From Terebella lapidaria (lineage: Eukaryota > Annelida > Polychaeta > Terebellida > Terebellidae): a DNA stretch of 64,000 nucleotides. Where the stretch lies: positions 22,380,165 to 22,444,164 of the forward strand of contig OX424564.1 of assembly GCA_949152475.1 (NCBI GenBank), in the 5' to 3' direction. Under the pieces are notes generated by a model, which did no database searches, was not told the origin of the DNA, and saw only the letters and a program-made list of their open reading frames with translations. A program made the position numbers and the translations under genes. Positions 50,300 to 62,904 of this stretch are shown piece after piece. Numbering within the stretch: the first letter of the stretch is position 1; every line of letters starts with the position of its first letter.

Positions 50300-51738
50300 T
50301 AAACTGGGGTAGCGACCCCCCCCCTCCCCACAGCCTGTCTACCCTAGCATTGGCAGTAGGAGGTGTGGGGGGGTGGAAGTCTAGTCTGGGCTGGCTGGCT
50401 GCCTAGCTGACTCTGTAGTAGACCTCCCCCCACCTAGTCATGGCGGAGTATACATAGAGGCATGGATTGTTGGGGTCCAGTCAGTCAGTGTGGCAGATAG
50501 CTGACAAGCACTGGGATCTGTCTGTCTATACCTAGAGCCTGTCCGTGCCAGGGAGCAACCTGCCCCCATACATGATACAATACATGGTGTTCCAAGGACC
50601 AGGAGTAGCAAACGGCTACCAGGACTCCCCGAGAAAGTTTTGACAGCGCAGCCACAGAAACAGAAAGCTTGGAGCTGCCTCGGCTAGTGAGGAGAGGAAT
50701 GAACCGAGGAAGAAACATGACGAGAAAAGAATAGAAAATTGTGGCTTTTACGTAACGTTTCATCTCGCGAGGACAGGAGATAGCAGCAGGCAAGCTACAC
50801 GTAGGAGAAAAGCATCATTACGTATATATTTATACTCTCTCATTTATGTGTGATAGGGAGTGACAGATCTGTAACAACGCCACTCAGCGATCGAGGTTAG
50901 TCTCCTGTAGTTGTACGTGCTTCACTCCGGTGTGAACCAACGAACGGTGTTGAGTAATCGTTGTCGTCTTGCTGGCCGGACGGACGGATGGACGGACGAA
51001 GATAATAGTTGGCCACGTGAGTGTGTCGGATGGTTCGTCTGTCTGTCTGGCAGGACGTGTGCAGTCAATATTTTGACAGACTAGGGACCGCCAAGGGCTT
51101 GTTTATGAGCTACGCAAATCATTGTCACATCGCTGGTTCGTTTTCGAAACACGTGTGTGTCCAAACACTGTACGAGGATTGAGCTGGGAGAGTAGCTAGA
51201 CAGAACTGCATGAAGTAAATTATGCGGGGATTATGCGCGGTTCCTGTTTCATAACGGATGGCGATGATGTCATAGTCTCCTGTGGATGCCCCGGGAAGGC
51301 AGGCAAATAAGCCGAGCAGATAGGAAAGCCGCTAGAAAAAAGGTTATACAGGAGCAAGCACAGGAGAGGGAGGCTGTCTGGCAGACCATAAAGTACTGAA
51401 ATAGAGGCCAGTCTGTGGAGAAAACAACAGATATCGGAAGGAGGAAGGAACGAGAGAGACTGGCAGTGTGAGTGTGTAGTAAGGGACCACTGTACTCCTC
51501 ACGGTACTTCAGTACTAACTGACACTGCAGAGTAGAACGTCTGTGCCAGACTGATGATAGAAAGGCTTTCATGTGATATATTATGCAGACAGCTTGTCTA
51601 GATGACATAGAATCTTTCATGTGACCGGAGATCTGATTGGGATCCAGTGTCTCCGCGAGTGTACATATTCCAGACGAGGAATTTGAGTGGCAAATTCTGA
51701 TGTTGTTCTAATGTGAGGACAGACACCGTCAATAATAA
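50300..51738 (+). promoter_or_regulatory. GC-richer candidate promoter / 5' leader of the 51739 exon
   Basis: This block is richer in GC and CpG than the introns around it. It includes a TATA-like 'tatatatttata' (50823-50834), CGGA-type repeats (about 50975-51000), a 'gattggg' inverted CCAAT (51634-51640) and many CAGAC/GTCTG words. Its location directly before an ATG-initiated open exon with in-frame stops suggests a transcription start within it. The exact start site, and whether an untranslated intron lies inside, cannot be read from sequence. Confidence 0.35.
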
Positions 51739-52170
51739 ATGCCTGCAAACGAGATGTGCGCCGGGAAACTGCTCACTCTCATCAAGAAATGTCTGCACCG
51801 CGAGAAAGCCGGCCAGAAATGTGACTGCAACGGGAACGGCACCGGCAAACCCGGGCAGAAAAGCCCGCCCTGTACGTCCAAAAAACCCCTACCCCCGGGG
51901 AAAGGGTCAAGCGTGCCATGCTACGCTTGCCACCCACAGTACAACCCCAGTACAAGACGTCACCCGTCTGGACCTGGGGCCTCCGCGGGCAATAACATGG
52001 ACACGACCAACGGATACAATCCCTGGGCCGCACAGCGGGCGTGTTCCAGCGGGATCCATGGTGGGGGTGCGGAACACCCTGCCTCCGTGCCTTCGCACGG
52101 TCACGGTGCAATGACAGCACACGTCGGTGGCGCCATGACGTGTTGTTCGCATTCCTGTGTGGGGAACCCG
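51739..52170 (+). CDS. Putative alternative first exon: cysteine-rich, Gly/Pro/His-rich N-terminus
   Basis: 144 codons open from ATG at 51739 to a strong donor 'cccg|gtaagt' at 52171. Two in-frame TAA codons sit immediately before the ATG, so this cannot be read through from an upstream exon. A second Met at codon 6 has a better start context (G at -3). The N-terminus 'MCAGKLLTLIKKCLHREK' could form an amphipathic helix; about a dozen cysteines follow, including 'CDC', 'CYAC' and 'CCSHSC'. There is no signal peptide or transmembrane helix. The exon ends in phase 0, exactly as the transmembrane exon does, so both could splice to the same tail exon. GC is clearly higher than the surroundings. 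I recognise no domain. It could instead begin an unrelated gene; a chance phase match has odds of about one in three. Minus-strand frames overlapping it are shadows. Confidence 0.5.
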
Positions 52171-53117
52171 GTAAGTTTTCGTTTTTTGTACGGAATTAGC
52201 ATTTGACATGCATGCATATGTGCGGGCATGCAGACATGCAGGGAGATTTCGGTCGTGTGGGAGAGTTCGGCAGAGGTCTATTGGTGCAGTTTTCATGACG
52301 ACACGGAGGGATGAGGGTGGCATTCATAGTTTATAGATGGGTGCTTGTCTCTCAAGTGCTGTCCCGGGTTCTCAGGATTTATTTTCGTGGTGGAGTGGGG
52401 AGACGCAGGAAAGAGAGGAGTCGCTGACATTTTATGCTGGTCCTCCTCTGGCTAAGATGCCAACGTTTTTGTCACATTTCATCTGGAGTAGCAGCTCCCT
52501 AAAGCTGAGAGGAGGTGTAATCAGTTATTCTCTCTCAGACTGTCTAGCTCATTAATACAACATCGGGAGGGAGGGCCTCCCAGTCCAAGGCAGTTGCTTG
52601 GGAAGGACGATGGAAGCATTAAAATTTATCGTGAATTGAGTGCTAAACGCCTAGCAAGGCCCTGATAGAGTTCGGCCATTACTCGTAAACCACCAGCCAT
52701 CTCCGCTGTTATTATCCTCAATGACCTCAGGTCCGGGAAGACGTTTTACGAGAGGCCAACGTAATCAGTCTAGCTCCGCTGCTGTGACTCCAAACCCCCT
52801 ATAGTTACCAGGTAACATCGGTCGTTGTCTACCCGTCTATGTCGTTTGGTTGGTCTATCCCAACAGCAATCCCGAGCCCCATTCCACTCCTGGACCTTGC
52901 GTTATACATCTTGGCCATGTTCGTTGGCAACCAAGGGCAAGGAGATCGGGTTGTTCTTGGCCCAGTTCCTAGAAAACAAGTAAGCATGTCTGGCTGGGGC
53001 TCTGCAAGGCAGACAGTGAACTGGAAAAAACGGATAAAAAGGACATAAACAACCGCGGGGCATGGCTTGAGACTTGTATAGTGGTGCTCCACCCTCACAA
53101 CTAAATCCTCAACCATT

Positions 53118-53136
53118 CCCCCCCCCCCCCCCCCCC
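53118..53136. repeat. Poly(C) tract
   Basis: 19 C in a row followed by CCA repeats. Confidence 0.9.
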
Positions 53137-53605
53137 ACCACCACCTCACGCATTTTCTCTGTCTCCCAGAACAATTCACACAATCTATATCTTCCACTGA
53201 ACAACAATTGGTCCCATACTTCGCCATTCCCCCATCCAACGGACAGTAAATGTCTTCAACCCAAGCATCCAACTCGATCATTGATCACTGGGAAATCTCT
53301 ACTAGAATCGAACATATTTCAGAATTTTTTCCTTGGCAAATCTTACGGAAGTGAAATAGTTCAGGATCACTGGCCATGGACAGGACTTCCCTCAACGGCC
53401 ATCGTCATTGGCAACCCAGACAGGAAGGTTTCTCCTTCAGGCCACATGAAATTGTCAATCTACCATAATCAATTTCAACTTTGAATATGTCTGGGAGAAG
53501 ACATGGATGGAGGGTCGTCTTTGTTGTTTGGGAGTTTTTCTGATGAAGTACTTTCTTCTCATAGACAGTCTGAGTGATACCTTGGCAACAGACAGACTCT
53601 GGTTT

Positions 53606-53686
53606 GGGGGGGGGGGGGGGGATGGTCGTGACCTTTGTGACAGAAATCAAATAGCACCTGGTTGGTCTTTGGGGGGGGGGGGGGGG
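53606..53686. repeat. Two poly(G) tracts
   Basis: 16 G at 53606-53621 and 16 G at 53671-53686. Each is preceded by a similar 'ctggttt'/'tggtcttt' context, which hints at a short local duplication. Confidence 0.9.
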
Positions 53687-56518
53687 AGGGGAGTTGGGAA
53701 ACAAATTGAAATCTAATAGCAGTCCCTGTAGCCAGATAGTAGCACATGGTCTCTAGGTACTTGACAAATGTACCTCTGACCTACAAACATGACACAACTT
53801 TGTGAATGAAGAAAAAAGAAAGATCCTTTGGCACCAGTTACGTGTACATGAACTGCGCTATCAATTGGACGAATCTGTAACTTTCTATCTCGTAAAGGTG
53901 TTGCTTAATATCTGTGCCTATTATATTCTATTACACCAGACTAATTAAATGAAGTTCTGGGAAACACACACGCAAAGTTAGTAGACTATTTGAACACTTA
54001 ACACCTGAAGCAGGCGTTTCCATTATGCGAGTCATACTGATCATGTTTTCGTGTTGAAGTTGTTCATTCATTCACACTTGTGATAAATTGTGAGGCAGGT
54101 GTTTGATTGTAGTGTCTGTTGATTGTTGCATCATGGTTCAAGTAGATATTCCCTGTCAATTTCCAGGAATTCCAGTCGACTATCTTTAATAGAAATCTGA
54201 TAAAAACTCTTCAAATATCCTAGTATCTACCTGAATATCTTGCAATGAGGTCACCCGGCCAACCCTTGCTGCCCCCCTCCCCCCTAACTTCCTCTATGTG
54301 TTCAGAAACGTCAGAGCATAAAAACAGACAATAATGATCACACATGTACTCCTGTACTGATGTATCAGATTCTGCGATGTATCGATCTATACTTTTTTTT
54401 GTTCATACCCTCGTTAGTCGTGACATAGAATGTGACCTGAATGCACCGTGGATTGTTTCTGTCATCAGCAGATATTGGCTTGTTGAATCAGATGTCGCAA
54501 AGATTGGAAACTTTCAGTCATGTTCACTGCGCCCCATTAATACCGGCAGCTAACCTCAATTTTGGACTATGTTCAGTCAAAGTCATCTTTCTTTCTTCCT
54601 CATCTTGAACATGTTGAAAACATTTTTAAATTTTTTTTTTCCTAAATTGAGTGAGGAAATTTTGTAGGGTAAAAATTTCAAGGAGTGGTTAATGAATCAT
54701 ACATAGCATGTCTATGTGCAGTAGTGGCCTATATGTCAGATAAACATCTAATTTATCAGCTACATGCACAGTCATAGTGTGCCATGGGAGTATTTTTAAA
54801 TGGCAGGAGAAAAAATTCAATAGCTGTACCGTACATAGTAAGTGCTATGGCTATATGGCACGGCCAGGATTTCCAAATGAAAAAAAAGCCAGACTGAGTA
54901 GAGTGAGACAATTGTGGATTGTACTTTCCTTTATAGCTAAGTTCTTCAGACGATTACTTCAAATGTAATCTAGACAACTGCCACTCTCCGGACTACTTTT
55001 AACCGACTTGCTGAGAGCGACAGTCCAACCATCTACTAGTCCAGGCCGTTATACAGGAATATCATGTATTATGGGGTAGACATAGAATACATGAGCAGGA
55101 TTATTGATAACGCTGTGGGGCATTGATTCAACATTGCACTGTGCAGGTTTATAATGTATGTGCAATGGTAGACATCTACGCAAGCACATAGTACATGGAA
55201 GAAAGTTCGTCTTCAGACAGACCAACCGATCGATCGATGTGACCACAATAGACATCCCGTACATGCACGAGTACTCCATAACATTACAGTATCTACTGGG
55301 CTCGAGCTCGGCCTAGCCATTTCTGCATGTGCTTGTGTGCGGTTGCGTGGGAGAGTAGGCCAAGGATGTTTGCTTGCTAGTGATATGGCTTGCTAGCATA
55401 TTGAAATGTGTGCCACGCTGTCTGTCTGTCTGCCTGTCTGGGATGTCTGTCATTGTGTGTACAGGTACGAAGTTCTCTACAGTGGCAACTTGCTTACAGA
55501 GGCAGTTGCCTGCATGGTCTAGGCCAATGTCTTTAATTGCAGGTATTTATTAGTTGATCATGTTGATTGTCAGGATCACAGAGCTGATCAGTGTACAGAA
55601 TAGAATTTATTAACTCTTGAATTTATTAATGCTTGTCGGATTTGTCAAAAAAAAAAAAAATCATTGATATATTAGCAAAAGTTTTGTTCTATTTAACAGG
55701 GTAACTGCAGTTGTGACATACATGTATGATGAACCTACCATCAGTTGCGTGACTGTTATGATCACATTTTAACATCAGTATCGACATTCTGTGCATCAGA
55801 AATAGATCTTTATTGATTCGTGCACTTTATGAATAACATGAATAAAGCCAATGTAACTGGGGTATGGAAATAAGCCATTGCTATTTAAAACTGAAGTTTG
55901 AAAATGCATAAATATCCATATTGTGCATACATAAATACAATGGCTCTTTTACAAAAAATAATACATGTAGGAATGGAAATCATATTTCTGCAATATTGAA
56001 TTTGCCTGTTTCGTTGCTATATCTAAGACAGGCAGACACATACAGTAATGTAGTGGCCAAACTTGGTTCAAGTTGATTCATTCACTGATCTGATTGACCC
56101 AGCACTAGAGGCCATGGTTCATTCAGTGTCATGTCGCTATTTCCTTCCCTCTTCCTCTATCTGCCCATGCAGACTCCCCGATAAATTTCATGAGAGGAAA
56201 AAGACATTCCTCAACTGGCAAATATTGACTGGGTTTCAAGGAATTTTTTCTCCGACTGGACTGAAATCTGCTGCATACATGTAAAGATTCCTCTTCTTTT
56301 TGACCAAATTAGATATCTTATACAAGTGTTGCTTCCATTGCAAGACCGTGGGTTTGACTTTGGGAGATAGACCCCGAAAGCAGGTCACTTCTTGTGGTCC
56401 CGTCGCAAATTGGTTGTGCGGATTTCGAGATTGGAAAGGACTCGTGAAGAAAGTCGAACCTTGAGATATTAATGGTATCCATCAAAATCTCCAGAGAACG
56501 TAAAATTGGGAAGAACAT

Positions 56519-56563
56519 TCCCTCCCCCCCTCCCCCCCCCCCCTCCTCCCCCCCCCCGCCCCC
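56519..56563. repeat. Poly(C)/(CCT) tract
   Basis: About 45 bases almost entirely C with single T or G interruptions. Confidence 0.9.
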
Positions 56564-59500
56564 TTCTTCTGACAAGCTCACCTCTCTCACTATTATATCA
56601 CTCAGTTGGTTCTTTTTCGTATTGTGAAACAATCATATTCATTCAGCGTTCAGCTACATTTTCAGCTGATATCATCGGAGATTTGACATTTTCCACTCCT
56701 CAAAATAAACTCAACCTGCTACGGCGATTTACCAGAGTAATCATGCTGCCATGGGTGCACCAATACTTACAGCGGCTCCGCAGTGAATGATTACCTGTGC
56801 GATACAGGATTCGTACCGGACAATCCCTGCTTGTGTGGATGTCAAGGTCAAGGTCGCAGATTTCTTGCAATTCGTATCGTGCTGATACATACAGATGATT
56901 AGTCGGAAGTGTCTGACCAAGTTCCAAAGCCTTTGTGTTTTTTGACACTTTTGAGATGCAATAAGAAGTTCTCTGATGAGGTCTTGTGGATTTGTACAGT
57001 TGTTTTCTTCAGGAAGTGAACTATTGGTTTGATTTATGAACATCTTTCTATTTATTGAAATTACTGGAGTAGATTTACCTTAGCCTGAAGTTCATCTAAA
57101 TTGCAGACTCGAAAAATAGATTCAACCTGTTTTTGAAAGTGCTCCTACACATACTGAAATAAAACTATTTCTATATAAGTATCTCGAAAACAATGAAATT
57201 ACGTCATTCGGATAAAACGGAAGTAATATTGATCGATTCATCATGGTTTGAATTTTGATCCAGGCATGCCAATAAAAAGTAGGCGAAGTCTTCTCGTGTT
57301 TATAGAAGACCCCGTCTGTCTCGACTCTATTCAAACAGCATTATACATGTGGAATATTCCCAGATCCATTGACATTAATTCGGCAGCATTCGCCAGTGTT
57401 TGCCTCCGTTTGCCGAGACTTCGTTGAACTGCACTTGCACCCCAACAAGTGTTGTTACGTGACTCTGACGTATTTCAGTCGATACCAAAGAGCCGATTCT
57501 TCAGACAAGGAAAGCACTTTGAGGACGGGGTCACGAATTCTACTTGGATTTGTAAATGGCTGCTGCGCGCCCACATGTGTTCAGGCTCAAGGGTAGGCTG
57601 AATTTTAGTTGTCCGTTGTCGGACAGGAAGACCCCTCCCTCCCCCCACAATAGGTGTATACAGGTTTGAAACACCTTCATTAATGAGTGGCTTTAGACGA
57701 ACTTGTTTGCCCCATAATTTTTGCAATCCTCTTTTTCGCATTCTATTGGATTTTTATTTGGTCAAATTTCAGTCTGCTGGCTGTCTTTACTGGTTGAACT
57801 TTGATGGAAGTCTTTTGATAAATACTGGTAAGGTGTACTTCATTCTACCAGACATGATATTATATAATATTCATATGATACATTGAACACGTAGGCTGTG
57901 ATATCAACTACAAAATGTACATGCTTATACACTAAGACTTGCATGTATTAACCTAGATCAAGAAATCATATTTGTAGTAAAAAAAACGTGTTGAATTTAA
58001 AGAATAAATATATCAGTGATGCTTAAATTTGTTGGATACTGAGTAACATTTTCTACAGACGAATTTTGTTCTCTCACGTTGACGATACAGGGGAGGATTT
58101 TTGTTGCAATATGGCTACCATGGTTACAGTACATGCAGTGTATCTAACAAATCCAAGGGGGGTATCAGAATTTTCAAGTTCGTTAAATAAATATTTTGTG
58201 TGGTCACATTTGCCTTTTTGGTGGTCTTCAGTCCAGGAAGAACAGAGGAATACAGTTAAAAAAATATCAAATGTAGAAGTTACTAGTAAGTAGAAAAATA
58301 TTTTTAAAAAGAGGCATATTGCCTACTGCATTGTACTGGGGGTACATCAAGTTTGATCAACGCAAAATGTCAGTCTTGTAATTTAACACAATAACACAGT
58401 CCCATCATTGTTTACGATGACAGGTTCGCAGTGAATTTGTTCAAGTTGCCTTGGTTACGTGTTGTTTATGCCCCTGTGTGCACAGGTGTAGTAAATGTCT
58501 CCTTCTTGTTCTCTTCTCGACAATACATGTACAAGTTCAGAATTTTCTCTCGTTCATACCTCCTTTTGTGGTATAAAATATCCGCATTGAGTGCGTATAC
58601 ATTAGACAGAAATCACAGAACGCCACTTGCGTTCACTGTTGCTATCAGTTTCTCGAGGAGAAGTGCAGAGAAAATATGGGTTAATAAAATTTCTCGGGGC
58701 GAGAGTTGGAGTGACTTTTTGCAAAGAGAACAGTGACCCGCCGGTGGGAGCAAAAATTCGCAGCAGCGTGTTGGAACATTTTCTCTCGTTCTTTTGTGGG
58801 GGTTTTTCCCCCCTCTCTGTGGTATTTTATTGTTCCCGTTTTTCTTGATCTCTTCATATCACCACGGGCATCGAGTTGTGCCAGATATTCTGTTCGACCA
58901 AACGCCACCAAAGTGCACATTTATACGGAGGCTCCTTGTCGGTCTGACGGCAGTAGGTAAACTCAATAAAATCATGCAATCAGGGCATGCGATGTCCTCT
59001 GACTACATGTATAAAAACAATTGATCGGAAAGGTTTTGATCAGAGATATTAGCAAGGTGCGATCAAAAAACATTCCAGATAAAAATTTCAGCCGGTTGCA
59101 AGTAATTCCCGTTAAATAATTAGTCAGTGATATGCGTCTAGACATCTGGCAGACGGAAGGGACATAAATAGACGGCACAGAGACATAACAAGTTTCCTCA
59201 AGCCTTGACTGCAACAAATTATGCACAGTTTCCTGAAAGTAAAGATGGAAAATGTCCTGCAACGTGCATGAATCTACCCATCTGTTCCGGGATTTTTTCC
59301 CGGACGTTTTCGAGCAATCAAAATTCCACCATGCATTCACCCCACCTCTACTGTATACAATATTCGAGACGAAGAGTTCCGAGTGTTAACAACTCACTGG
59401 CTTTTCAAAAAATACTAAAATTTGATGGCTCTGGTGAAATCTCCAGCCGACATTTGTACATGTGCTGTCGAAGGATCCCCCCACCCCCCTCCCCGATAGT

Positions 59501-60183
59501 TGTGTAACAGTAAAATATGATTTATTGTCTGCTGTACCCGAGTTATTCAATATATCGCATTTATTGTTGGACTTTGCTACCCCCTTCCCCCTGCCAGAAC
59601 AGTGCACACACAGAGACGTGTTGTACCTTCACCCACATACTTGGTCTATTACTACAGCCTGTACTCTAGCTGTCTGACAGACCAGTGTTCCACAACCACT
59701 CGGGTCTCCGATCTAGGGGAAAGCAAACATTTTTCTCTTAATCCTAATGTAGTCATGTGCTATTAGTTATTGAATTATTTCAAAATGATCCCTTTTATCC
59801 CCCATTATACTGGCAGACCAATTAATCATTTGTTTAGTGGTATGTCTGTGAGTCATTCATTTCCGAGTGTAACTAGCAATTTTAATTTATAGCCTTGTTT
59901 ACTCTCAGTCGCGACTAAATTTTTAAATTATGTTTATTCTGTGCGATACAATAATTATCATAATTGCGTAATAATAAAATTTTTGCACCAAATACATGTA
60001 TGTTGAAACAAATTTCAAAATGTCTGATGGTGTCAATTTATTGTGCCAAATAACTCGGGCATCATTGAAGTGATGCAGTTGAAAGTTTGTAGTGACATAT
60101 TAAATACATTTGATGTGCTATAAATTCAATGCTAATGCCATATAAAATGATACGAGATTGCATCTGTCACAGTGGTGGGGTAT

Positions 60184-60200
60184 GGGGGGGGGGGGGGGGG
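60184..60200. repeat. Poly(G) tract
   Basis: 17 G in a row. Confidence 0.9.
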
Positions 60201-60891
60201 TTTGTGAGGCAAGACTAAGTTTTGCAAATGAATGATTTCAGTCTAGACAGTATCAAAACTCATGATTATTTTATCCCAACAGGAACTTATAAATGAGCTA
60301 ATAGTTCTATAAATAGCATAAAACCAACTCAAATTCAAGGTCAGTAGTCATAATGCATACAATACTAGCGATTGGTGGTGAATAATCAAGACGAGAGTGA
60401 ATGCAAATTTAACAGTGCAAAATTTGAAATTAATTTGTCCATACTTGAATATGCAGAAATACATGTAAATCATGAATATTGACAGGGCAGTATTTGGATT
60501 ATTGACGAAGTGGAATTAATGCTGATTTCAACGGAGACAGAATGCCGCCATTGTCTTGGAATGATGATGTCTGGGGACTGATCGTCTATTGCACTGTTTT
60601 CTGCTCGATCAGCCGCGGCAAGAATAGGCATTTCACAGTCAACATCAACATGTGTAAATGACTAGGCTTTTTGATATACGGTATATGGCCCAAACCATTC
60701 CAAAAAATAAGGGGTCAAGATGAAGAGACAGTGTTAAAATTGATATAGGCTGGCTAAAGTGTGTAGGAGGAAGTATTAATACATATGTACTTTTGTGAAT
60801 GGAAATAGATTCAGTCAGGTCTCAACAAACATCCATCTTTTTAAAAATTTACTACTAGCAATTTCCCAGTTTGATAGCCTGGTGCAATCCT

Positions 60892-60908
60892 CCCCCCCCC
60901 CCCCCCCC
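60892..60908. repeat. Poly(C) tract
   Basis: 17 C in a row. Confidence 0.9.
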
Positions 60909-62255
60909 ATTCCTTGGTATTCCCCCATCGGTCTTTCCCATGAATTCCTGTTAGTCCGTCTGGGTGATATTTCCTGGGGGATAGTCTGGTCCTACGTCTG
61001 GCGCGAGCAGAGGCTGCTTCGGACGCAACCTGGACTTCAGCCGGACAACAAGACCATAAAACGGCATCAGACGTGGCCAATCTCAGGCTGGCGCATTGGG
61101 CGACAACGTCGGGAAGTGAACTGACTGACCGACTGGCTGTCAACGCACTTTAGCGGAATATCTCTCGCCGTGTGAATATATTCCAGTCGCCGGGAGATGC
61201 CTGGGGTCAGTCTGTTAGTCGGGGGTTTGGATAGCTTGGACAGCGCGCGGGGATTTGCAAGGTTTGGGGGCGAGATTGTCTATAGTTAGACGATGTTAAT
61301 GCCCGCTGGGTACTGGTATGTTTTCAGGAAGAGTTAAATAAAATGAAAAGCTTTTCGGCTTTTTCCCTTTCGTGGAAGGGGGATCCATTCAGTTCCCACA
61401 TGATATACCGAGGCAGTGTCTACTCCGAAGAACAAATTCCAGTCGAGGAAACGAAATGTAAGTCTCTCGATCTGAGCGACCAGTCGAGTCGATTGTCCTT
61501 GCTGAACTCTCCATGGTCAGTCGACAGGGCGGGCGGGTGAGGAGTAATGCCCCCTCTGGGGAAAATCAGGAACAATATGGTCTGGGCCTGATAGCTCATG
61601 TACCCGCTAAACTTGTCTGTTACTAGTGGTGTTGTCGTTGCCATTAGGGTGGGGGGGAGGGTGGGGGGAGGGGGATATCTATAGAGTAGTGTATATATGT
61701 ATAAGTGGTGGAGAATCCGCTTGTGTTGACAGGAGTGGAATGTGTCTGGTAATGGGGCTAAAATTTACAAAATTACATTCCATTGGAGTAAATTTCACTA
61801 CCGGGTATTTCAAATGTTTTTGGTTGTAGTAAGTGCTTTATCTTGTCAGATAGATAGACATGGTCTGCTAGAGTGGGACTTGGCCATGTAATGTGGTTTA
61901 TGTGACTGTTGAATTGAAACCCACAAAACATGACGTACCGAGACACTCGCTACCTCAGCGATCATCACAATGCTCTCAGAATGGCTAACTTGTCGTCAGT
62001 GTAGTAATACGCCATTCCGTAATAATGTACCACACCTACGTGAGTGAACTTTATGACCGTCATTACCCTTTTTAGGTCTTTCAAACACGGCAGACAATTA
62101 TTTTTTCGGCATTAAACCAAGCCCTTCCTCACTTCGAGAAGCAGGCAGAATGCAAATGAGCAAGTGATAAGTTAGCGGGACATGTCAGACAGTTTTCACG
62201 TTGTCTAGACACACTGCGTATAGATCAACTATGACAAAGCCTTCATGCTCACCTA

Positions 62256-62320
62256 CCCCCCCCCCCCACTATCTGACTGACTGTATTTGGGTGTGTGTGG
62301 ATTGAGGGGAGGGGGGGGGG
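62256..62320. repeat. Poly(C) and poly(G) pair
   Basis: 12 C at 62256-62267 and, after a (GT)n stretch, 9 G at 62312-62320. The opposite polarity could allow the two runs to pair. Confidence 0.8.
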
Positions 62321-62879
62321 TGAGGCTTGGTGTTGTGCGGAATTGTCTGGAGAATAAATGTGGCCATTTTTGAAATCCAAGCAGAATTTTATCATCGACA
62401 CCCTTCGTGACTGTGACTCAACTCACGTACTTGACTATGGGATGGAGGGACGGCTAGACAGACGGATGAACACACCGTTATAGGGAAGGGTCGGATGCCG
62501 AATGCTGAGTCCGTCTGGGAAGAAAAAAATCACCAGAACCTGGAATTGTCTCTTTAATATCTGTCTAGCCTCGTGGGTTCCCACCTGAAATTCAGTTGGA
62601 TAACTGGGATCTATATAGGCACACAACACATTTTTATGGCGGCCTGGTCAAGTTGGTCAGTGTTTTCTCTATTTCCATCACTTCATTCATGCTTCCAGGA
62701 TGTCATTGTTGGTTATGGAGAGGGGGTTCTGTTGTCACGTTTGCGTGACGCGCAGAGCAGTGAACCAGTCCTCTTGGCCAGGTGTCTGGACTCGTGTTTA
62801 TCTGACGGGTCTCAGACGTGACAGAAAAGTGGTCAGTGCTCTCCCCTAGGAGCGCACTCCAACTTGTATAAACACACTC

Positions 62880-62904
62880 GACACACACACACACAACACA
62901 CACA
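62880..62904. repeat. (AC)n microsatellite
   Basis: Imperfect AC repeat of about twelve units. Confidence 0.8.

Larger units (their letters stand above)
20683..51738 (+). other. Long intron downstream of the transmembrane exon
   Basis: About 31 kb with no exon I can support; tail-encoding motifs (PPPY, acidic SLSDGEEPP-like) were not found in the open frames. Repeats and elements are listed separately. GC-richer, repeat-poor islands with possible regulatory content lie near 22430-22600, 32390-33050, 34700-35000, 35330-35760, 36560-37080 and 40930-41480. Perfect cAMP-response palindromes TGACGTCA occur at 22567, 30065, 35377 and 40960. 41660-42190 is open in three + frames and one - frame, but no family was recognised. 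The remainder, including 20750-22430, 28000-33100, 37100-40180 and 42740-47880, is AT-rich with TACATGTA palindromes and nothing else identified. Confidence 0.55.

Noticed and set aside
51782-52323. Long minus-strand frames opposite the putative alternative exon
   Set aside because: High GC lowers stop-codon frequency; the + frame has the ATG after stops and a consensus donor, the minus frames have neither.
52867-52977. Possible phase-0 exon between 'tctatcccaacag' and 'gtaagc' after the alternative exon
   Set aside because: Splice signals are passable and the frame is open, but the ~37 residues show no PPxY, SMAD-interaction or other family motif. A chance open stretch is as likely.
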